A stretch of DNA of 64,000 nt from Hoplostethus atlanticus. Its lineage: Eukaryota > Chordata > Actinopteri > Trachichthyiformes > Trachichthyidae. The first letter of the stretch is position 1. Each line of letters starts with the position of its first letter. Where the stretch lies: the NCBI GenBank assembly GCA_034670405.1, contig JAXDDX010000007.1, positions 2,446,501 to 2,510,500 of the forward strand, in the 5' to 3' direction. The notes beneath the pieces are model-generated. The model saw only the letters and a list, made by a program, of their open reading frames with translations. It did no database searches and had not been told where the DNA came from. Position numbers and translations under genes: made by a program. This document shows, piece by piece, positions 60,645 through 64,000 of the stretch.

Positions 60645-63633
60645 CAGAAAGACAGAAAGTGTAAAACATCTGATAATTGTGCAGTGACACAGCAACACAG
60701 AAATGGGAAGAATTGCATAAAAGGGTAAATGAGTCTGGATCAGCTGAGCGGGGGTTTCAGCAAAAAACAAGCTGAACTCTGTATAAGGAGCACTGGGCTA
60801 AAAAGGGACGCCAACTCTATGGGGAAACATTTACAAGTTTCTACCGCTCAGCAAAAATACACCCAAAACAAGGGTGAGCTGCCTTATTTGTAAATGGAAA
60901 AAAAAATCCCCAAAATGCACTCATATAAAGTCTACAAAAACGGAGAATGTTCTTCATGCAAGCAAACAAATAAACCAAACAGCCCAAAAATGTGGAGGAA
61001 TCCACTCACACTCATACAGTATTTTTGAAAAGTCTTTGCTGAAAATTGAGATACAGTTATATTAGGGAGCAATGTTCATTTTCTTTTTTAGTTTTCAAGG
61101 ATAAAATGTTACCAAGATATCCCCATGCCCGTTAGGATCCACCAATGGGATCAGGAGTGTGATGTCATTTAAAACAATAAGGAGGCAAAGACATCAACCA
61201 ACCTCCGTCAAGGCCAACAGATACAAAAAAAGGAACGACATACGCAAAGCCTTGGAAAGAGACCGATGCTTTCTCGCTCCCTGAAAATAGAAAAACTGTC
61301 AAAAAAAATGTCATCAAGAGGTTTTGTTTTTTTTTAAAGATGGGGTGGTAAGGCAAAAAAGCGCCCAGAAAAAACTTTATCAAAAAAGTGGTTGTTTGGG
61401 GCTTTTTGTCAGTAATGAGAGAGAAAAGAGACTTTGAATGGTAGAAAATGTAGGTGTGTGTGAGTGTGTGTGTGTGTGTGTGTGTGAGAGAGTATGTCTG
61501 TAAGTGTGCCTGAGTCTTCACCATCTGGACTTTTCAGGCTGAGCGCATAACAGCTGGGAGGGAAAACAAAACTGGGACGTTTGATTGGGCAAATATAGAC
61601 GAGGTAGGAGGGGAGGCGGGGTCAAGATCAGGTCAAGATCCCGAAAAAAAACAAAACAAAAAAAAAAAACTCAAGGAAAACTCAAACTCAAGTCCACAAT
61701 AAAAAAAATAAAGAACCAAACAAACAGAGGGGAAAAGTGATAGTGTGCTTTGTCACCTCAAACTATTCAACAAAGAAGTAAAAACACAACCAAAGACAAA
61801 AAACACGGCAAAGACTGAAAACGAAGCAGACGTTGTAAAAAAAAAAAATGCTAAATGATGTTAAACTGAAGGAATGGGGTACACAAAGGAGAAGATCACA
61901 ATATGGACGAGGAAAGGAAGCGATGGATCTCTTAAGTATTACGGATTAAATGTCGAGGTTGAGATGGAGGTTAGGAAGGGATGAAGGGATGATAGAAGAC
62001 GAGAGGAGGGGAGGTGATTAAAAAGTCACTGTATAATGAATTGCTTGCTCAATTCCAATTCCCCCTCTGGCCCCCCGATTGCCACGGCCTTCTTTCAGAT
62101 CTGAAAGCGACTGGGTAGGTGTCACCAATATGGCGGAGCCTCCAGAGAGCAACAAGTCTGGACTGGGTTCCCCCGTACGGACGAACCCAACCGGAGCCGT
62201 TTCAGATCGACGAGAGAAGCGGGGGACTTAAGGGTCGGAAATGGAATCGGGCCACTGTGTCGTGTTGGTCCTCCCAGCGGTCTTACCTCGTATGGGCGTG
62301 CCACCTGAGTGGGCAATGAATGCACGAGATTAGAGAGGAAGAAGAAGAAGAAAATGTTAGTACCACAGAAGGAGAAGCGGGGTGGGATACTGAAAAAGGG
62401 GGAGGGGGGGGGGGGGCTTGGGGGGGGGCAGGGGGGCTTGGAAAGGAGAAGAATCAAATTAGAGAGAAAGACTCAATATACAGATCCTTAGAAAGTGAGA
62501 GAGAGAGAAAGAAAGAGAGAGAGAAAGAAAGAAAGTGAGAGAGAAAGAAAGAGAGAAAGAAAGAGAGAGAGAAAGAAGCAACAAAAAGAAAAAGACAGAA
62601 TTAATAGAGAAAGACTGAGAGGAGAAAGACAGATACGAGATAGACAGAGTGACAGACAGTGACAGAGCTTTAAGGAGGTGGGTTATTGATCTGACTTTAT
62701 TGCCTTGCAGCAGGGGGGAGATGGGGCTGTGGGAGGCGGGCAGCGTTTACACTACTCTATGGGATGTCTGCACTCGTCCTCGTCCTTCAGTACACCACCT
62801 AACTCTCTTCCTCCACACATGAAACCATGAGGTGCAAGGATGGACTTACTCTTTTTGTACTCTCTTGGACCATGTACTGTACAAATATGGTGTACACAAC
62901 ACATAGTATACTGTTTAAATGCATTGAATATCTATTCTTAACTGACCTAAATGATATAAAGTTAAAATGTACATGGCCAATCCTTTGCTTGTGTGCAGCA
63001 GTATGCAGGCTAGAGGAGGACTCGCTATATAAACTGTGCAGTAAAGAGTCCACCGTGAAGTGTAGCAGCCTGAAACCTAGTAGCCATTGATTTTCTAACC
63101 GTGGCTCCACTAGAAGCCTTTACCCAACAGCCATCTGGAGTTGAGGGCTTATTGACGGGTAACTCTATACAGCAGAGGAGGAGGGAGTGAGTGAAGGGAA
63201 GAGAGTGACTGAATAAGTGAGGGTAGCGGAGAGAGGAGTAAATCGGTGAGTGTGAGGAGAAAGTTACGTTCGTTCTTTTTGGGTGTGGAAAGGCTTGTAG
63301 GTGCACAGATAAGGGTGAGGCCGGCTACCTCTAGGGTGACAGAGATGTGTGACTGTGTGTGTGTGTGTGTCCTGTTAGTAGCGTCTATGTGTGGGTGCAT
63401 GCGAGCTTGTTGTACAATGTGTGTGTGTGTGCAACTGTCTTACGTGGTGTCTGTGTGTGTGTGTGTGCCCAGTGTGACCGTTAGTAAAATGCATGCCATG
63501 CATTTTAATAACAGCTCAGTGTTGTCAAGGTGAGCAGCAGCAGAGCAGCAACAGTAGCAACATTAGTGTGTGTAGAGAGAGAGAGACAGAGTGAGGGTGT
63601 GGGCCTCGGAACAGAAGCACTTACCAAAGGACT
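30651..63633 (-). CDS. ptprd: ptprd, LAR-type receptor tyrosine phosphatase delta (5'-partial, 34 visible exons)
   Basis: Type I membrane adhesion receptor and phosphatase; in vertebrates PTPRD is a presynaptic organiser that binds Slitrks, IL1RAPL1, IL1RAcP and others. About 1,737 codons are visible. From the 5' side (high coordinates): microexons meA3 and meA6, end of Ig2, microexon meB, Ig3, eight fibronectin III domains, furin-like RVRR, transmembrane helix ([20 protein letters not shown]), D1 ([19 protein letters not shown]) and D2 (WPEQGVP), ending [11 protein letters not shown]. Over PTPRS/PTPRF, PTPRD is supported by [42 protein letters not shown] and [12 protein letters not shown]. 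Teleosts often have two ptprd copies; which one this is cannot be told. One exon (31093-31248) has an extra base. The signal peptide, Ig1 and most of Ig2 are outside the window. Confidence 0.95.
30868..31003 (-). CDS. ptprd: ptprd exon, D2 after the signature Cys
   Basis: Encodes [20 protein letters not shown] and [17 protein letters not shown]. Donor GTGAGA. Following the frameshifted upstream exon, this exon would be read in a different frame, which is also free of stops. Confidence 0.95.
31093..31248 (-). CDS. ptprd: ptprd exon, D2 with WPEQGVP; one-base insertion
   Basis: Encodes [18 protein letters not shown], then [20 protein letters not shown]. The length is 156, whereas 155 is needed for phase. 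Near the 3' end the coding strand reads ATTACC-T-GTGCACTGCAG; without the T (31104, + strand a) it would encode the expected I-T-V-H-C-S. Either a sequencing or assembly error or a real frameshift. Confidence 0.93.
31359..31484 (-). CDS. ptprd: ptprd exon, D2
   Basis: 42 codons, [20 protein letters not shown] then [17 protein letters not shown]. Acceptor TTGCAG, donor GTGAGT. Confidence 0.96.
31659..31706. repeat. (TC)n microsatellite
   Basis: CT dinucleotide run in a ptprd D2 intron. Confidence 0.95.
32273..32399 (-). CDS. ptprd: ptprd exon, D2
   Basis: Encodes [20 protein letters not shown], then [20 protein letters not shown]. The Arg codon is split with the upstream exon. A (GT)n run lies just past the donor and a (CA)n run borders the acceptor. 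Confidence 0.96.
32970..33148 (-). CDS. ptprd: ptprd exon, start of D2
   Basis: Encodes [20 protein letters not shown], then [20 protein letters not shown]. Acceptor preceded by a C run, donor GTCAGC. Confidence 0.96.
33149..35314. other. ptprd intron between D1 and D2
   Basis: Contains (CA)n near 33708-33734. I see no exon or mobile element here. Confidence 0.5.
35315..35600 (-). CDS. ptprd: ptprd exon, D1 signature loop and C-terminal half
   Basis: Starts with the Ser that completes [12 protein letters not shown] and runs through [20 protein letters not shown] to [11 protein letters not shown]. 286 bases, in phase. Catalytically active phosphatase domain. Confidence 0.96.
37219..37373 (-). 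CDS. ptprd: ptprd exon, D1 with WPD loop and catalytic Cys
   Basis: Encodes [20 protein letters not shown], then [18 protein letters not shown] supplies the general acid and the VHC Cys is the nucleophile. The 155-base length is the correct phase here, unlike the equivalent D2 exon. Confidence 0.96.
37656..37775 (-). CDS. ptprd: ptprd exon, D1
   Basis: 40 codons, [20 protein letters not shown] then [20 protein letters not shown]. Acceptor TGTAG, donor GTTGTG. Confidence 0.96.
39890..39931. repeat. Short (ATTCT)n pentanucleotide run
   Basis: About eight units of CTATT/GTATT type with a few substitutions, 135 bases before the large pentamer array. Confidence 0.85.
40066..40905. repeat. Pentanucleotide (CCTGT/CCTAT)n array with higher-order units
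   Basis: About 840 bases of 5-bp units, mostly TGTCC with TATCC, TATCT and GGTCC variants. A marker, CAGTCTGTGC, recurs at 40117, 40231, 40340 and 40429 (spacings 114, 109 and 89), so a longer unit of roughly 90-114 bp was itself duplicated. With a 5-bp period and no stop in the unit, all three frames stay open; the long frames here are not genes. Confidence 0.96.
41362..41537 (-). CDS. ptprd: ptprd exon, D1
   Basis: Encodes [20 protein letters not shown], then [12 protein letters not shown] and [13 protein letters not shown]. One residue differs from the usual family 'GDFWR': the sequence here reads CDFWR. Confidence 0.95.
42187..42220. repeat. (CA)n microsatellite
   Basis: CA run in a ptprd intron; other CA/GT runs lie at about 42410-42434, 42642-42690 and 42780-42804. 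Confidence 0.9.
43558..43681 (-). CDS. ptprd: ptprd exon, D1 start
   Basis: Encodes [20 protein letters not shown], then [20 protein letters not shown]. Acceptor TTGTAG, donor GTACGA; joins the next exon through a split Gly. Confidence 0.95.
45822..45919 (-). CDS. ptprd: ptprd exon, juxtamembrane wedge
   Basis: Encodes [20 protein letters not shown] and [12 protein letters not shown], the segment that leads into D1 in LAR-family receptors. Donor GTACGA. Confidence 0.95.
46370..46630. repeat. Purine tract (GAAA/AAAG)n
   Basis: About 260 bases of almost only A and G on the + strand, with AAAG/GAAA units. Low complexity; the open minus-strand frames rich in Phe and Ser are artefacts. Confidence 0.95.
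46787..46824. repeat. (GT)n microsatellite
   Basis: GT run ending about 13 bases from the donor of the adjacent ptprd exon. Confidence 0.95.
46839..46951 (-). CDS. ptprd: ptprd exon, cytoplasmic juxtamembrane
   Basis: Encodes [20 protein letters not shown], then [17 protein letters not shown]. Equivalent to PTPRD 'KRAESDSRKSS...[19 protein letters not shown]'. Acceptor ATCCAG, donor GTAGAC. Confidence 0.93.
47331..47491 (-). CDS. ptprd: ptprd exon, transmembrane helix
   Basis: 53 codons: [28 protein letters not shown], the hydrophobic helix [20 protein letters not shown] and the stop-transfer LLFKR. 'SPYSDPV' and 'DPQPI.DEEEGL' point to PTPRD. Confidence 0.96.
47599..47823 (-). CDS. ptprd: ptprd exon, membrane-proximal ectodomain with furin-like site
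   Basis: 75 codons: [20 protein letters not shown], then [20 protein letters not shown] and [14 protein letters not shown] matches the place where LAR-family precursors are cut by furin-type proteases. A run of C (G on the + strand) lies beside the acceptor. Confidence 0.95.
49006..49063. repeat. (CAT)n trinucleotide microsatellite
   Basis: About 19 CAT units, ending some 45 bases from the donor of a ptprd exon. Confidence 0.95.
49110..49203 (-). CDS. ptprd: ptprd exon, FN8 end / membrane-proximal region
   Basis: Encodes [20 protein letters not shown], then [11 protein letters not shown]. Close to PTPRD 'GYYIIIVPLKKSRGKF'. Acceptor TTGCTAG, donor GTGAGA. Confidence 0.94.
49624..49812. repeat. 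(ATCT)n tetranucleotide microsatellite
   Basis: About 47 units of ATCT with GTCT, ACCT and ATCC variants, in a ptprd intron. Confidence 0.97.
50349..50605 (-). CDS. ptprd: ptprd exon, FN8
   Basis: Encodes [40 protein letters not shown] and [10 protein letters not shown]. Matches PTPRD ([17 protein letters not shown]). Acceptor GTGCAG, donor GTAGGG. Confidence 0.95.
50723..50817 (-). CDS. ptprd: ptprd exon, FN8 start
   Basis: Encodes [20 protein letters not shown] and [11 protein letters not shown]. Joins the upstream 588-base exon through the split Val of 'DQV'. Confidence 0.95.
51229..51816 (-). CDS. ptprd: ptprd exon, FN6 and FN7 in one exon
   Basis: 588 bases, two fibronectin III domains: [40 protein letters not shown] (FN6), [20 protein letters not shown] and [20 protein letters not shown] (FN7). 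The long frame continues into the intron but the donor GTAGGG fits the phase. Confidence 0.95.
52135..52252 (-). CDS. ptprd: ptprd exon, FN5 end
   Basis: Encodes [20 protein letters not shown] and [19 protein letters not shown]. Acceptor CTGCAG, donor GTAAGT. Confidence 0.94.
52820..52846 (-). CDS. ptprd: ptprd 27-nt microexon in FN5
   Basis: Nine codons WEYGDSTQY between a CAG acceptor and a GTGAGT donor. It aligns with 'WEFDDTTEH' in human PTPRD. Both flanking exons join in phase 0 with or without it, so it can be skipped without breaking the frame. Confidence 0.88.
53467..53660 (-). CDS. ptprd: ptprd exon, FN5 start
   Basis: Encodes [20 protein letters not shown], then [20 protein letters not shown] and [11 protein letters not shown]. 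Acceptor TTCTAG, donor GTAACA. Confidence 0.95.
54859..55152 (-). CDS. ptprd: ptprd exon, FN4
   Basis: 98-residue FN domain: [40 protein letters not shown] and [20 protein letters not shown]. Donor GTATGT. Confidence 0.95.
55901..55964. repeat. (TC)n(CA)n microsatellite
   Basis: CT run changing into a short CA run, about 20 bases from the donor of the FN3 exon. Confidence 0.95.
55985..56129 (-). CDS. ptprd: ptprd exon, FN3 end
   Basis: Encodes [20 protein letters not shown], then [20 protein letters not shown]. Acceptor CATTAG, donor GTAGGT. Confidence 0.94.
56274..56419 (-). CDS. ptprd: ptprd exon, FN3 start
   Basis: Encodes [20 protein letters not shown], then [18 protein letters not shown]. 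Acceptor CATAG, donor GTAAGG. Confidence 0.94.
56570..56717 (-). CDS. ptprd: ptprd exon, FN2 end
   Basis: Encodes [20 protein letters not shown], then [20 protein letters not shown]. Acceptor GTGCAG, donor GTAGGA. Confidence 0.95.
56838..56963 (-). CDS. ptprd: ptprd exon, FN2 start
   Basis: 42 codons: [20 protein letters not shown] then [21 protein letters not shown] (CA)n run overlaps the GTGTGT donor. Confidence 0.95.
57482..57679 (-). CDS. ptprd: ptprd exon, FN1 end
   Basis: 66 codons: [50 protein letters not shown]. Matches PTPRD closely. Confidence 0.95.
58002..58111 (-). CDS. ptprd: ptprd exon, FN1 start
   Basis: Encodes [20 protein letters not shown], then [16 protein letters not shown]. 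'[13 protein letters not shown]' is the PTPRD form. Acceptor TCTAG, donor GTGGGT. Confidence 0.96.
58438..58707 (-). CDS. ptprd: ptprd exon, Ig3
   Basis: 90-residue immunoglobulin domain: [60 protein letters not shown] and [20 protein letters not shown]. Both Ig cysteines are present. Donor GTGGGT. Confidence 0.96.
58708..60458. other. ptprd intron between Ig2 and Ig3
   Basis: Apart from meB, it holds a purine-rich tract (about 59305-59545), a GT-rich stretch (59678-59720) and a (GT)n run (59955-59982). No other exon seen. Confidence 0.6.
59290..59301 (-). CDS. ptprd: ptprd microexon meB (ELRE), 12 nt
   Basis: AGCTGCGAGAAG between CCAG acceptor and GTTGGT donor. With the split Glu and Val codons of its neighbours it encodes the four residues E-L-R-E between Ig2 and Ig3, as in mammalian PTPRD meB. 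Inclusion or skipping keeps the frame. In mammals meB governs binding to several postsynaptic ligands. Confidence 0.9.
60459..60569 (-). CDS. ptprd: ptprd exon, end of Ig2
   Basis: Encodes [20 protein letters not shown], then [16 protein letters not shown], with the second Cys of Ig2 in KYEC. Phase allows direct joining to Ig3 or passage through meB. Confidence 0.96.
60570..62286. other. ptprd intron, Ig2
   Basis: A-rich with a short GA run (60601-60639) and a GT run (about 61453-61486). I see no exon or element in it. Confidence 0.5.
62287..62304 (-). CDS. ptprd: ptprd microexon meA6 (GGTPIR), 18 nt
   Basis: GTGGCACGCCCATACGAG between CTCAG acceptor and GTAAGA donor. With split Gly codons it encodes G-G-T-P-I-R, identical to mammalian meA6 in Ig2. 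Frame-neutral. Confidence 0.9.
62330..62640. repeat. Purine tract with long G runs
   Basis: GA-rich low-complexity sequence on the + strand. At 62380-62441 there are several runs of 6-12 G separated by one to four bases, a pattern that can form G-quadruplexes. Confidence 0.85.
63625..63633 (-). CDS. ptprd: ptprd microexon meA3 (ESF), 9 nt
   Basis: AGTCCTTTG between CACAG acceptor and GTAAGT donor. With the split Glu it encodes E-S-F, where mammals have E-S-I (meA3), directly before meA6. Frame-neutral. So short an exon is supported mainly by its place, phase and flanking sites. Confidence 0.78.
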
Positions 63634-64000
63634 CTGTGGTTAAAAAGATACAAAGAGAGAAGAAACAGCATAGACATGGCATTACAATCGGACCATTTGG
63701 ATACACAGAGGAGTTGACTTAGTAGAAACACCTTCAACAGTACTGGAACTCCAAAAAAAGGTCAAGGATAATGGATTATCTACAAAAGAGGACTAACATC
63801 ATCTATTGGTGCAATCATCACATAGAAGAACTAAAATATGAAATATTTGTGTTGACATTTTGAGCTGTAACAATAGCTTACTTTTTCTTCTTCTTCTTTG
63901 TTTTTTTTTGGTTTAGCAATCGTAAAATAAAAGGTCAAAGAGGGAGTCTGGACAGGGGGAGTGTCGAGGTTTGAAGCCAGAGATAAAAAACGTGGGGGGC
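63634..64000. other. Right edge, ptprd intron
   Basis: No exon found. The earlier Ig2 coding sequence must lie beyond the window. Confidence 0.5.

Noticed and set aside
30651-63633. Assigning the phosphatase to ptprs or ptprf
   Set aside because: The convergent order alone would also fit KDM4B/PTPRS, but the Ig3, FN1, FN8 and transmembrane sequences match PTPRD.

Overview
This is a window of vertebrate nuclear DNA, almost certainly from a teleost fish. The evidence is GT/AG-spliced genes with short exons, dense (CA)n/(GT)n microsatellites, Tc1-type transposons in two states of decay, a short inverted-repeat MITE, and proteins close to vertebrate families. I cannot name the species.

Two real genes fill most of the window, arranged tail to tail. 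On the + strand (about 2.0-24.8 kb) is kdm4c, a JmjC histone lysine demethylase. Nineteen exons are visible, from late in the N-terminal part through the JmjC domain, a very long acidic disordered exon, the PHD and extended PHD fingers, the double Tudor domain and the stop codon; the JmjN exons lie left of the window. On the - strand (about 30.65-63.63 kb) is ptprd, a LAR-type receptor tyrosine phosphatase. Thirty-four exons are visible, from the end of Ig2 through Ig3, eight fibronectin III domains, the furin-type cleavage site, the transmembrane helix, phosphatase domains D1 and D2, and the stop. The signal peptide, Ig1 and most of Ig2 lie right of the window. Exon boundaries were set by hand from AG/GT sites, and every exon length is compatible with the reading phase of its neighbours, with one exception (the D2 signature exon, below).

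KDM4C and PTPRD are also neighbours in convergent orientation on human 9p24, whereas KDM4A/PTPRF are co-directional and KDM4B/PTPRS form the other convergent pair. Residue choices favour KDM4C and PTPRD over their paralogues, so gene order and sequence agree. The two genes are not known to act in one pathway; they are linked by ancestry.

Between them (24.84-30.65 kb) lie the probable 3' UTR of ptprd and, at about 25.58-27.2 kb, an unassigned coding-like tract on the + strand with its own AATAAA signal. I could not identify it. The introns carry the repeats: a Tc1 element with a nested insertion (0.35-1.9 kb), a second Tc1 copy split by a solo LTR (18.75-19.93 kb), a MITE (20.5-20.9 kb), a pentanucleotide array with higher-order structure (40.07-40.9 kb) and long purine tracts.

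The most notable observations are an apparent one-base insertion in the D2 signature motif of ptprd that leaves an open shifted frame almost to the normal stop; the conserved synaptic microexons meA3, meA6 and meB of ptprd; a decayed partial duplicate of a kdm4c JmjC exon; and the nested transposon insertions.
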